Made by a program: the position numbers and the translations under genes. From Streptomyces sp. JB150 (GTDB lineage: Bacteria > Actinomycetota > Actinomycetes > Streptomycetales > Streptomycetaceae), in the NCBI RefSeq assembly GCF_011193355.1, contig NZ_CP049780.1, positions 1,099,582 through 1,163,581 on the forward strand: a stretch of DNA of 64,000 nt, written 5' to 3'. Below are positions 17,374 through 27,133 of this stretch, in pieces (position 1 is the first letter of the stretch; the number at the start of each line of letters is the position of its first letter). The notes below the pieces were generated by a model. That model was not told where the DNA came from and ran no database searches. It saw only the letters and a list, made by a program, of their open reading frames with translations.

Positions 17374-18204
17374 ATGGTCCGCACGCAGAGCCAGTCCGCG
17401 CCCGCCGGTGACAGCGCCTCGCCCGCAGCGAAGCGGGGCGGCCGGGGTGCCACCAGTGCCGTGCAGTCGGTGGATCGCGCCGTCAGCGTCCTGGAGATCC
17501 TGGCCCGGCTCGGGGAGGCGGGCGTCACGGAGATCGCCGAAGAGCTGGACGTGCACAAGTCCACCGCGTTCCGGCTGCTCGGCGTCCTGGAGAACCGCGG
17601 CCTGGTGGCGCAGGCGAAGGACCGCGGCAAGTACTACCTGGGAGCCGGTGTGCTGCGGCTGGCGGGTGCGGCGGCGGTCCGGCTGGACATCTCGCAGGAG
17701 GGCGTCCCGGTGTGCCGGGAGCTCGCCGACGAGCTGGGCGAGACCGTCAACATCGCGGTCCTCGACGACGACGCGGCCGTCAACATCATGCAGGCTCGCG
17801 GCACGGCGTCCGTGACCGCGCAGAACTGGCTCGGCCGGCGCACCCCGCTGCACGCCACGTCCAGCGGAAAGGTGCTGCTCGCGCACATGCCGCCGGCCCT
17901 GCGCGAGGGCCTGCTGGCCCGTCCGCTGCCCCGGTTCACCGAGCGCACGGTCACCGGCGCGTCCACGCTCCGCGGCGAGCTGGAGGCCGTGGTCCGGCAG
18001 GGCTACGGGATGACCGTCGAGGAGCTGGAGCTGGGACTCGCCGCCGTGGCCGCGCCGGTCCGGGCGCACGACGGCCAGGTGATCGCCGCGATCAGCGTCT
18101 CGGGGCCGGTCTACCGGCTGAACGCGGACCGGCTGCCGGAACTGGCCCAGCGCATGGTGGCGGCCGGCGCCGAGCTGTCGCGCCGTATGGGCTACGGCTT
18201 CTGA
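17374..18204 (+). CDS. IclR-family transcriptional regulator
   Basis: A 276-residue regulator. A disordered Ser/Ala-rich N-terminus precedes the winged helix (AVSVLEILARLGEAGVTEIA, then KSTAFRLLGVLENRGLV). The C-terminal effector domain carries LHATSSGKVLLA and the late GLAAVAAPVRAHDGQVIAAISVSGP pattern. IclR proteins sense small metabolites and usually control adjacent catabolic genes, but no obvious catabolic operon is adjacent. ATG 17374 is preferred; in-frame starts upstream to 17263 give an unlikely N-terminus. The effector is unknown. Confidence 0.88.
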   Translation: MVRTQSQSAPAGDSASPAAKRGGRGATSAVQSVDRAVSVLEILARLGEAGVTEIAEELDVHKSTAFRLLGVLENRGLVAQAKDRGKYYLGAGVLRLAGAAAVRLDISQEGVPVCRELADELGETVNIAVLDDDAAVNIMQARGTASVTAQNWLGRRTPLHATSSGKVLLAHMPPALREGLLARPLPRFTERTVTGASTLRGELEAVVRQGYGMTVEELELGLAAVAAPVRAHDGQVIAAISVSGPVYRLNADRLPELAQRMVAAGAELSRRMGYGF

Positions 18205-18611
18205 ACCGCTCCACGGCTTCCAGAAGGGCCGGCCGCCGCAAGGGCTGAGCACTTCCGCGGCGACTGCTGGGCACTCCTCCGGCGACTGCCGAGAACTCCC
18301 TCGGCGACCGGCTGCGCACCCGCTGACGGCGTCGCTTCACAGGGCGCCTGTTTCAGCCGACGTGGACCGCCGGCGGATGACGGAACGGCCGATTCCGCGT
18401 CGGATCAGGCCTCCCATGTCCTGATGAGTGCCGCCATGTCGCCCTGGAAGCGGCCGGGCCGATTCCGGCCCGTATAGATCAACTGTTCGGGGGCAGAGCC
18501 CGTCAACTTGTGTGCCTGGTGTGACAGCTTGTGCAGCAGTGGCGACCGTGGACGTCGCCACTTCTGACTGTCTGTCGCATTTCTCTTCTGACTTCCTGTG
18601 GGGGGAAGCTG
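18205..18611. other. Intergenic region before the YD-repeat gene
   Basis: About 400 bases with no credible gene. Degenerate repeats of GGCGACTGC lie at 18258-18310. A TATAGA box at 18473-18478 could be part of a promoter for the YD-repeat gene, but no matching -35 element is visible. A short GGCCGG/CCGGCC hairpin lies just before it. Confidence 0.35.
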
Positions 18612-21600
18612 ATGCATTCGCGTGCTGGGCGCACGCCGTTTCGGCGTGCCCGGAGAACACACAGAACAGCCTTCGTCGCCGCGATCACCACGGCCGCCCT
18701 GGTGGTCGCCGCGGCGCCCGGCCTCGCAGCGACTCCTCGGCCACAGTTGCCGGAGCCGGAGAGTCCGTGGACGAATGGCATCGCGTCCTCGACACCCGCC
18801 TGAACGACGCCCTCGTGGCCCGGGTGAACCTGTCCAACGGCAACCTGATGCTCGCGGCCACCGACTTCGACATCGCCGGCGTCGGCCAGAAGCTGCAGCT
18901 CGCCCGCACCTACAACTCCCTCGAGGCGCCCTGGGGGAAGGTCTCGCAGCGCTGGTGGCAGGGCTACGAGCGCTACCTCCAGATTGGCGACACCGAGGTG
19001 GTCGTCTTCGACGCCACCGGGGCAGCCCTGCGCTTCAAGCAGACCAGCACCGGCACCTACACCACGCCGACCGGCTACGCCAAGGACCTGAAGAAGAACG
19101 CGGACGGCACCTACACCCTGACCGACCGCAAGTCCGGCAGCCGCGACACCTACGACGCACACGGCACGCTCACCAAGGTCGCGGACAAGAACCACGGCAC
19201 GATCACCGTCGACCAGCACGACGAGAGCGGCGAGCACAAGGGCTTCAAGCTCACCGAGACCCGCTCGGGCCGCTGGATCGACCTGGTCAAGACGTACGGC
19301 AACCAGTGGCAGGCCAAGGACCACACCGGCCGTACCGCCGTCTTCGACCTCGACACGCACGGCCACCTCGCCAAGGTGACCGACACGGCGGGCAAGGCCA
19401 CCTCGTACACCTACGACGGCGACGGCCGCCTGACCAAGGTGACCACCCCGGAGGGCACGGTCACCCTCTTCACCTACGACGGCCACAACCGCGTGACCTC
19501 CATGCAGCGCGCCACCGAGTCGTCGGCCAGCGGCCACACCGGCCCGACCTGGCGCTTCGACTACAGCGCGGCCACGCCGCAGGACGCCGGCACCACGACG
19601 GTCACCGACCCGGACGGCGACGCCACGGTCCACTGGCACAACGCCGACGGCGAGGTCACCAAGGTCAAGGACCCGCTGGACCACTACCGGCACGCCAGCT
19701 ACACCAACCACCTGACCCAGACCACGACCGACGCGATGGGCACGGGGACGGACGGCACGGGCGGCAACGTCACCACCTACGGCTGGGACACCCGTAACAA
19801 CCCGGTCAAGACCCAGCTGCCCATGGGTGCCACCGCGTCGGTGACGGCGTACCAGACGATCGCCGGCACGGACCTGCCGAACGACTTCACCTCCGCCGAC
19901 GGCCGTAAGGACTCGTTCTCCTACGACACCAACGGCAACACCATGTCGGTCACCACGTCCGGCACCGCCGGCGGGCAGCGCACCTACACCTACAACAAGG
20001 CCACCCCCACCTGCGGCGGCTTCGAGGGCCAGCGCTGCACGGCGACGGTGAAAATCAACGACACCCGCTCGTCGAAGACGTCCTTCACCTACGACGACAA
20101 GGGCAACTTGTCCAAGGTCACGCCGCCCGCGCCGCTGGGTGAGACGACGTACACCTACGACGCGCTCGGCCGCGTCGAGACCGTCACCGACGGCCGCGGC
20201 ATCAAGACCGTCTACACCTACGACACCCGCGACCGGGTCACGAAGGTGTCCTCGACCAACGCGACCGTCACCTTCGACTACGACGGCGACGGCAACCTCA
20301 AGGTCCGCACCGACGCCTCCGGCACCACCCGCTGGGACTACGACAAACTCAACCGCGAGAGGATCCGCACCCTCCAGAACGGTGCGCAGACCGCCCTCGC
20401 CTACACCCCGGGCGGCGAGGTCGACCACTACACCGACCCCACCGGGAAGACCGACTACACGTGGGACGCCGCCGGCCGCCTGGACTACCTGACCGCGCCG
20501 GACGGCAAGAAGACCGACTTCGAGCACAACAACAACGACAAGCGCACCAAGACGGTCTACCCCGGCGGCACCACCCAGTCGGCCACCATCGACAAGAACG
20601 GCCGCCCGTCCGCGATCAAGACCACCGCGGGCACGACGACGCTCATCGACCTGACCTACACCTACACCAACAGCGCGGGCAAGGACACCACCAAGATCCG
20701 CACCCGCACCGACAACCTCACCAAACTCAGGACCACCTACGACTACGACACCCAGGACCGGCTCCGTTACGCCCTGGAGACCGACTCCGCGGGTACCCGC
20801 AAGGCGTCGTGGCTGTACTGCTTCGACCAGGCCGGCAACCTCACCAGCCAGGACGGCTCCGCGGCCACCTGCCCCGGCTCGGCGCAGTTCACCTACAACG
20901 ACGCCCTCCAGCTCACCGCCCAGACCGGCTCCACGACACCGTGGTCGTACGACAAGACCGGCAACGAAACAGCCGGCGGCCGCGTCGCCGCGACGGCGCG
21001 GTCGAACGAGAAGTGGACCGACTACCACCAGCTGGCCGACATCACGGTGGGCGGCACGAGCCACGACCTGGTCCACGCGGGCACCGACAACAACGAGCGC
21101 ACGAAGTTCGGTGCGACGTGGTTCCACCACACCGCAGTCGGTCTGGCGTCCACGACCACCAACGGCGTCGACACGGGATTCATCCGCGAACCGGCGGGCA
21201 CCTTGAACTCCATGACGACCGGGGGTAAGTCGTACTACTACCTCACCGACGCCACGGGCAACGTCCTGGGTCTGGCGGACGACACGGGCAAGCGCACGCA
21301 CACCTACGCCTACGGCCCCACCGGCCTGCCCCGCGGCACCACCACCGAGGCAACCCCCCAACCGTTCCGTTATGCCGGTGCCTACCTGGACGCGACGGGT
21401 CTGTACAAGATGGGCCACCGCTACTACGACCCCCAGCTCGGCCGCTTCACCCAGCCGGACCCGTCCGGACAGGAAACCAACCCCTACCTGTACGCGGGCG
21501 GCGACCCCGTCAACAACGGTGATCCCACCGGGCTGCTCTCACTGGACACCCTGGGGAACATCGGCAGTGGGCTTTCCGTTGCCGGCATCGTCTATGAAGG

Positions 21601-21799
21601 CCTGACCGGCGGCCCGGACGCGGCGGAAGCCGCAACGGCGGGTGTCATCGCGGACATCGGCATCACAGGTCTTTGTGAAGCCGGGGCTGCGGCCGTGGGA
21701 GGGCCGGCCGGAGCGGGGGCAGCGGTGCCCTATTGCGCAGCCATAGGAACTGCCGCGGGAGCCTACGTCACGGCGAACTACCAGAACAGCGCGACGTGA
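18612..21799 (+). CDS. Secreted YD/RHS-repeat protein with an apparent frameshift
   Basis: A polymorphic-toxin-like RHS protein of about 1060 residues if repaired. The start ATG at 18612 has GGGGGAA upstream. It encodes a clear Sec signal peptide, with an Arg-rich n-region then TAFVAAITTAALVVAAAPGLAA. That frame stops at 18803, while the body continues one frame back from about 18761 (ESVDEWHRVLDTRLND). About a dozen YD repeats such as YTYDGDGRLTK follow. The RHS core ends PYLYAGGDPVNNGDPTG at 21530. The 88-residue tip is Gly/Ala-rich and hydrophobic. Two tiny membrane genes follow. It could be a real one-base deletion, making a pseudogene, or a sequencing error. I see no slippery heptamer for programmed shifting. 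Confidence 0.8.
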
Positions 21800-21865
21800 G
21801 AGAAATCTGCCCGGACACGGTGTCGACCGTGTCCGGGCAGGACTGATCCGACGGAGGAAGTGACA

Positions 21866-22087
21866 GTGGAACTCGCCAGGAACGAGAGAGAGAACCGCAG
21901 GACTGCGGTGATTCTCGCGGCCATCAGTGCAGTCGAGTTGGTATGCGGGATCGTGCTGGGTTTCCTGTCCTTCCCCTCCTGGGGTATGGCTGACAGTTCC
22001 TTCATGCTGGGCAAAGTATTGAGTGTGGTCTTCATCTGCGGCGCCTTCGCTTGCCTTCTGGCGGCGATGGGAAGGAGCCGGAAGTGA
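21866..22087 (+). CDS. Small two-helix membrane protein, possible immunity protein
   Basis: A 73-residue protein. A charged N-terminus (VELARNERENRRT) is followed by two transmembrane helices, about residues 15-35 and 48-68, and a basic end. The GTG at 21866 is chosen because GGAGG lies eight bases upstream; GTG 21860 is too close to it. It sits 66 bases after the YD-repeat gene, where toxin systems keep their immunity gene. The hydrophobic toxin-like tip upstream makes a membrane-protecting partner plausible, but this is inference from position and topology only. Confidence 0.65.
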   Translation: MELARNERENRRTAVILAAISAVELVCGIVLGFLSFPSWGMADSSFMLGKVLSVVFICGAFACLLAAMGRSRK

Positions 22088-22224
22088 CACACGCGGCCGT
22101 ACTGGCAGCCAGCGGCAAATACTCACCAGTCGAAAACGCGCAGGATGCGCTCGTCTTCACCATAGTTTTCGTCGCGATCATCGTCGCGCTGTACATACTC
22201 GTGAAGATCCGACGCGGTAGGTGA
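22084..22224 (+). CDS. Tiny membrane protein coupled to the preceding gene
   Basis: A 46-residue protein starting VTHAAVLAASGKYSPVEN, with one strong transmembrane helix (LVFTIVFVAIIVALYILV) and a basic KIRRGR end. The GTG overlaps the stop of the previous gene as GTGA, and AAGGAG lies six bases upstream, so translation is well supported. The topology (outside-facing N-terminus, basic C-terminus) suits a single-pass peptide. Function is unknown; position suggests a second component of the YD-repeat cassette. Confidence 0.6.
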   Translation: MTHAAVLAASGKYSPVENAQDALVFTIVFVAIIVALYILVKIRRGR

Positions 22225-22320
22225 GGCAGCGCCAAGCCCCCCCGAGGCGTCGGACGGAAGCTGCGTGAAACGGGGGCCAGAGCGTGACTGGGCCGTCGGC
22301 GTACTGGCCGGAGAGACCGG

Positions 22321-22384
22321 CCCTCGAGTGTGCCAACCGGTCCGCCCCCCCGCTACGGGAGCGGACCGGTTCGGCGTTCGAGGG
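22321..22384. terminator. Nested hairpin terminator
   Basis: A perfect 11-bp stem (22335-22345 with 22361-22371) lies inside an outer 7-bp stem CCCTCGA/TCGAGGG (22321-22327 with 22378-22384). It separates the YD-repeat cassette from the converging SMC operon, and could end transcription from both sides. Confidence 0.75.
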
Positions 22385-22433
22385 TGCAGCAGGCTTGTGC
22401 GGGCCCGCGGCCACGGTGCTCGTCCCGCGCCTC

Positions 22434-25400
22434 TCAGGTCGTCGACGGCGCCGGGCGCTTGTACATCCTGGTCGCGGTGATCTCGCTGTGGACCGCCTCC
22501 CCCGCCTGCGGCGGCTTCGGCAGGCCGGGGCGAAGGTGCTCCTCCACGCTGATGTACTTCAGGCCGGCCCGCAGGTCCGCGTCGTTGCGCAGGCGGATCA
22601 CCAGCGGGAACTCGGCGAGCGCCGTGGTGTCGAACAGGCCGGTGGTGTACAGCAGCTGCACGCCCAGCGCGTCCGAGACCGCGCGCTGGAGCTCCAGCAG
22701 GTACGTCGCGTTGGCGCGGCCGATCGGGTTGTCGAGGAACAGGGTGCCCGCGTGGCGGTGCTTGTCGCTGCGGCCCCGGTCGTTGGAGCGCAGGGCGGCC
22801 ATCGTGCAGTACAGGGCGATGGCCGCGGTGAGCAGCTGGCCGCCGGAGAACACGTCACCCATCTGTCCGACGGGCACCCGCTCGGCGCGCAGCACCGCGT
22901 CGGGCTTGAGGATCTCGACGGCGACGCCCTTCGGCTGGAGCGCGGCGGCGACTCCGCGCAGCAGCAGGGACATGCCGTCGCGGCGCAGGTCGGAGTTCTT
23001 CTTGACCGCCGCGCGGGTGGCCTCGTCGATGACCTCGCCGAGGCGTTCGGTGAGGGTGGCCTGGTCTGGTTCCTCGAAGCGGATGCGCAGGAACTCCTGC
23101 CCGGACCACTCGCCGAGCCCTTCCGGCAGCCGGGACAGCCGCTGCGCGGAGCGCAGGGTGGCGAGGGCGGACTCGACCATGCCGCGCAGCCGGTCCACGA
23201 TCGAGTCGCGGTTGCGCTCCAGCTGCGCCAGCTCGTCGGTGAGGACGCGCAGCCGGGGCGCGAAGGCGTCCGCCCAGCGCTGGGCGTGCTCGGGCAGGGC
23301 GGACGCGGGCAGTTCGCGGATCTGCTGCCGGGCGGGGGTGCGCACCTGCTCGTAGCGGGTGGAGTTGGCGTGCCGCACCAGGACGTCGCTCGCCTCGCGG
23401 ACGGCGGCCTCGGCGGCCGAGAGGTCGGCGGCGCAGCCGCGCAGCGACCGGCGGGCCTCGGCGGCGGCCTGCCGGGCCTCCTCCAGGCTGCCCGGGTACG
23501 GTTCCGGCTGCTCCTGGTCGTCCTCCGCGGCGGGCTCGCGCAGCAGGTCGCGCAGGAGGGCGGCGATCTCGTCGAAGCCGCCGGCCGCGTCCTCGGCGGC
23601 GCGGTGGGCGGCCAGCAGTTCGGCGTGCGCCTCGCGGGCCTGGGCCAGCGCCTCGGTGCGGGAGGCGAGTTCGGCGGTGGCAGTGCGCAGCAGCGCCTGG
23701 GCGTGCTCGGCGTCGCGCGGGACCAGCTCCTCGGGCAGCTCGGTGTGCGCCTCGCCGTCCTCGGGGGCGTGCCGTTCGGCCTCGCCGCGCAGCCGGCCCA
23801 GCTGCTCGCTGGCGGTGGACATCCGGGTCTCCAGGAGCTGCACCAGCTCCTCCGCGCGGGCCGCGGCGGCCTGCCGGGACGGCCCGTCGGAGCCGTCGGG
23901 GGACTGGAGCAGCTGCTCCGCGCGGGTGCGCACCTTGTTGCTGAGCCGGTCCAGTTCGGCGCGGGCGGCGCTCTCGTCGCTTTCCGCGCGGGCCTGCTCG
24001 GCGCGCAGGTCGGCGCCGACGCCGACCTTCTCGTACACCTGGGAGGCGGCCCGGTAGGCCTCGCGCAGGGCGGGCAGGGACGCCTTGGGCGCGTCCGTGT
24101 CCGGTTCCGGTACGTCGTCGGGGGCGCCGGCGATCTCGGCGCGCTCGGCACGCAGGGCGCGGGCGGTGCGGCGGGCGTCGTCGGCGGCGCGCTGGGCGGC
24201 GCGGCGGTCCTCGTCGGCGGCGCGGGCACGTTCCAGGCAGGCCTGGGCGCGGGCCTCGGACTCGGCGGCCTCGTCGGCGAGTTCGCGCAGCTTGGCCTGC
24301 CAGCCGGCCCGTTCGCGCAGCCGGAAGGCGAGGCCGGCGAGGGCGTCGGCGGCGCGCCGGGCCTTCTGGGCGGCCTCCTGCTTCTCGTCGCGGACCCGGG
24401 CGGCCTCGGTGGCGGCTTCCTCGGCCTCCGCGTGGACGGTGCGGGCCTCGGCCAGCTCGGCCTCGGTCTCCTCGGCGAAGGCGCGCGCCTCCTGGGCGGT
24501 GCGGGCGAGTTCGGCGAGGCGGCCGGCGGGGCAGCCGGTGCGCCAGGAGGCGAGCCGGGCGGCCAGTTCGCGGTCCTTGCCGAGGCGGGCGGCGAGGGCG
24601 CGGATCTGCTCGTCGCGCTCGGTCGCGCGGGCGCGCAGGGCCTGTCGTTCCTCGTCGGCGGCGTGTTCGTCGTGCATGGCCGGGTTCGGCGGGACGAGGA
24701 AGACGTCGCCGGAGCCGGCGGCCGGGGTGGGGGCGAGCAGGGCGGCGGCGGTGCCGACGGCCACGGCGGACCGGGGCAGCAGCGCGGCGTCGCTGAGGGC
24801 TTCGCGGGCGCGGGCGTGCGAGTCGGGGTCGGTGATGATCACGCCGTCGACCAGCTCGGGCCGGGCGGCCAGCACGCGCGCGTGGTCGGCGGGGTCGACG
24901 GCCTGGGCGAGGTAGCGCCAGCCGGGGAGCGCGGGGATGCCGTGCTCGCCGAGGAACTCGACGGTGGCCAGCACGTCGGGGCCGGGCGGCAGCAGCCCGC
25001 CGTCGCCGAGCGCGCCGAGGATGCGGGCGTCGTCGGCGGCGGCGGTGCGCAGGTCGAACAGCTGTCGCTCGGCGGAGGAGACCGCGTCGTCGAGGAGTTC
25101 GCGCAGCTCGTCGGCGAAGCGGTCCAGCTCCTCGGCGGTCAGGGCGGTCGCGGCGGGTGCGGTGTCGTCCTCGGGGGTGCCCTCGCCGTTGCGGGGCGCG
25201 GGCACCAGGGCGCGGGCGCCGGCGGAGGCGCCGGGCAGGCTCAGCAGTTCCGCCAGCCGCTGCTCGGCGGCCAGCGCCTCGGCGGTGCGCCGTTCGCCCT
25301 CGTACGCCCGTTCGGCCGCGGTGGCGGCGTCGGCCGCGCGGGCGGCGGTCAGCTCCGCGCGGGACTCGGCGGCGGCCGCCTCGCGCGCGTGCTCGGCGGC

Positions 25401-27074
25401 CCGGCGGGCGGCTTCGCGGGCGGTGTCCCAGGCGGCGACGGCGCTCTTCTCGGCGTCGCTGGCGGCGAGGGCGGCGCGCGCGGGGTCGGCGTCGGGGGCG
25501 CTGTCGTCGAGCCAGCCCGCGCGGACCGCTTCGGCGGTCTCCTGCTCGACCTCGGCGAGGCGCTGCCGCAGGTGCCCGATCTCGCTGCGGGCGCGCTGCG
25601 CCTCGGTGGCGGCGGCGGTGGAGTCCCGGTAGGCGAGGTCGCCGGCCTCCTGGAGCGCGGCGGAGCGCTCCTCCTCCTCGTTGGCCAGGGTCTCGGCGCT
25701 CTCGGCGGCGGCGTGCAGGGCGCGCACCAGATCGACGGCGGCCTTGGTGCGGGCGGCGAGCGCGGGGGCGGCGTCCCGCTCGGCCTCCTGGATGGCGGCG
25801 GCCACGCGGGCGACCCGGTCGGCGGCGGCGCGGTGGCGCAGCACGGCCTCGGCGGCCTGCCAGGCGGAGTGCAGGGTGCGCGCGTCGGCGAGTTCCCGCT
25901 TCTGCGCGGCGGCGGCCTTCTCGGCGGCGGCGAGCGCCAGGGAGGCGTGCCGGTAGGCGAGTTCGGCGGTGATCAGGGCGCTGCGCTCGCGGGCGCTCTC
26001 GGCGTGGGTGACGGCGTAGGCGGCGGCGGTGACCCGCTGGGCGAGGTCGGCGGCGCGCACGCGTTCCCGGGCGCCGCGCGCGGAGAGCCGGCGGGCCAGG
26101 GTGCGGGTGCGCCGCTCGGCTCCGGCGTGCACGTCGCGCGCGCGGGAACGGGCCTCGGCTGCCTCGACGATCTTCCCGAGCAGGTCCACGGACCCGGCGG
26201 TGAAGTCGCGTTCGGCGATCAGCTCGGCGCGGCGGCCCAGCTTGTTGCCGAAGCCGCTGACGAGGTCGGCGAGCCCGTCGGTGTCACGGGTGTCGGTGAC
26301 GGCGCGCAGCAGCAGGTCGGTGAAGTCGGAGTCCTTCTTCACCGCGAACAGGCCGGCCGCCTCGCCCTCGTCGGCGTTCATCTCGCGCTGGTACCGGAAG
26401 AGTTCGGGGTCGAGGCCGAGTTCGCCGAGGTGTTCGGTCCAGCGCTCGTGAATCTCCTCCCAGTGCACCTCCAGGTGCGGGTAGGCCTTGCCGGCGTCGG
26501 TGAGGGCGTCGCGGAAGCCCTTCATGGTGCGGCGGCGGCCCTGGGCGCCGGACTGGCCCTCGGCGGGCGGGCGGACGGCGGTGGACTCGGCGACGGGCAG
26601 GTTGTCGAGGGTGAGTCCGGGGCCGGGCCGGAAGGAGTACCAGGCCTCGGCGAACTTGCGCGGGTCGTTGGAGACCTGCCGGCCGCGCCATTCGCTGACC
26701 TTGCCGACGACGACGCACTCGCCGGTCTGCACGTGCTGCCACTCCAGGGCGACGTGGCCGCAGTCGTCGGCGAGCAGGAACTTGCGCAGCACGCCGGAGC
26801 TGGCGCCGCCGAGGGTGTTGCGGTGGCCCGGCAGCATCACCGAGAAGATCAGCTTGAGCAGGACGGACTTGCCGCCGCCGTTCTCCAGGAAGAGGACGCC
26901 TGCGGGCGCGGGGCGGCGCGGCGGGCCGACGGGCTCCTCCTCGAAGAACTCCGCCTGGGCGGGCGCGGGATCGGGCACGGGCGCGCCCACCCCGCGCAGG
27001 TCAAGCACGGTGTCGGCGTAGCGCGCACCGGCGGGCCCGATGGAGTAGAGGCGGACCCGGGACAGCTCGTACAT
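22434..27074 (-). CDS. SMC-like ATPase (MksB/JetC type)
   Basis: A 1546-residue SMC/MukB-like ATPase. The P-loop LENGGGKS is at residues 63-70. Two long Ala/Glu/Arg coiled-coil arms run at about 300-640 and 810-1270 and flank a globular hinge at about 650-800 (GIPALPGWRYLAQ). The ABC signature VFSGGQLL is near 1408-1415. The Walker B strand is LFLDNPIGRAN, with Asp1448 followed by Asn1449 where most SMC and Rad50 proteins have Glu. With the two upstream genes it forms a condensin-like set as in MksBEF and Wadjet JetABC. These systems extrude DNA and, with a nuclease, eliminate plasmids. No nuclease gene is adjacent. Confidence 0.85.
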   Translation of the reverse strand: MYELSRVRLYSIGPAGARYADTVLDLRGVGAPVPDPAPAQAEFFEEEPVGPPRRPAPAGVLFLENGGGKSVLLKLIFSVMLPGHRNTLGGASSGVLRKFLLADDCGHVALEWQHVQTGECVVVGKVSEWRGRQVSNDPRKFAEAWYSFRPGPGLTLDNLPVAESTAVRPPAEGQSGAQGRRRTMKGFRDALTDAGKAYPHLEVHWEEIHERWTEHLGELGLDPELFRYQREMNADEGEAAGLFAVKKDSDFTDLLLRAVTDTRDTDGLADLVSGFGNKLGRRAELIAERDFTAGSVDLLGKIVEAAEARSRARDVHAGAERRTRTLARRLSARGARERVRAADLAQRVTAAAYAVTHAESARERSALITAELAYRHASLALAAAEKAAAAQKRELADARTLHSAWQAAEAVLRHRAAADRVARVAAAIQEAERDAAPALAARTKAAVDLVRALHAAAESAETLANEEEERSAALQEAGDLAYRDSTAAATEAQRARSEIGHLRQRLAEVEQETAEAVRAGWLDDSAPDADPARAALAASDAEKSAVAAWDTAREAARRAAEHAREAAAAESRAELTAARAADAATAAERAYEGERRTAEALAAEQRLAELLSLPGASAGARALVPAPRNGEGTPEDDTAPAATALTAEELDRFADELRELLDDAVSSAERQLFDLRTAAADDARILGALGDGGLLPPGPDVLATVEFLGEHGIPALPGWRYLAQAVDPADHARVLAARPELVDGVIITDPDSHARAREALSDAALLPRSAVAVGTAAALLAPTPAAGSGDVFLVPPNPAMHDEHAADEERQALRARATERDEQIRALAARLGKDRELAARLASWRTGCPAGRLAELARTAQEARAFAEETEAELAEARTVHAEAEEAATEAARVRDEKQEAAQKARRAADALAGLAFRLRERAGWQAKLRELADEAAESEARAQACLERARAADEDRRAAQRAADDARRTARALRAERAEIAGAPDDVPEPDTDAPKASLPALREAYRAASQVYEKVGVGADLRAEQARAESDESAARAELDRLSNKVRTRAEQLLQSPDGSDGPSRQAAAARAEELVQLLETRMSTASEQLGRLRGEAERHAPEDGEAHTELPEELVPRDAEHAQALLRTATAELASRTEALAQAREAHAELLAAHRAAEDAAGGFDEIAALLRDLLREPAAEDDQEQPEPYPGSLEEARQAAAEARRSLRGCAADLSAAEAAVREASDVLVRHANSTRYEQVRTPARQQIRELPASALPEHAQRWADAFAPRLRVLTDELAQLERNRDSIVDRLRGMVESALATLRSAQRLSRLPEGLGEWSGQEFLRIRFEEPDQATLTERLGEVIDEATRAAVKKNSDLRRDGMSLLLRGVAAALQPKGVAVEILKPDAVLRAERVPVGQMGDVFSGGQLLTAAIALYCTMAALRSNDRGRSDKHRHAGTLFLDNPIGRANATYLLELQRAVSDALGVQLLYTTGLFDTTALAEFPLVIRLRNDADLRAGLKYISVEEHLRPGLPKPPQAGEAVHSEITATRMYKRPAPSTT

Positions 27075-27133
27075 GGCGGACTCTCGTAACGCTTCGGCAG
27101 ATCGGGAGGAACGGGGAGGTGCGGGGGTGCGGC

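Noticed and set aside
18750..18770. Programmed -1 frameshift in the YD-repeat gene
   Set aside because: No X-XXY-YYZ slippery heptamer or obvious downstream pseudoknot; mutation or sequencing error is simpler.
22284..27089. 1601-codon open frame opposite the SMC gene
   Set aside because: Composition mirrors the Ala/Glu/Arg coiled coil on the other strand; no domain is recognisable.
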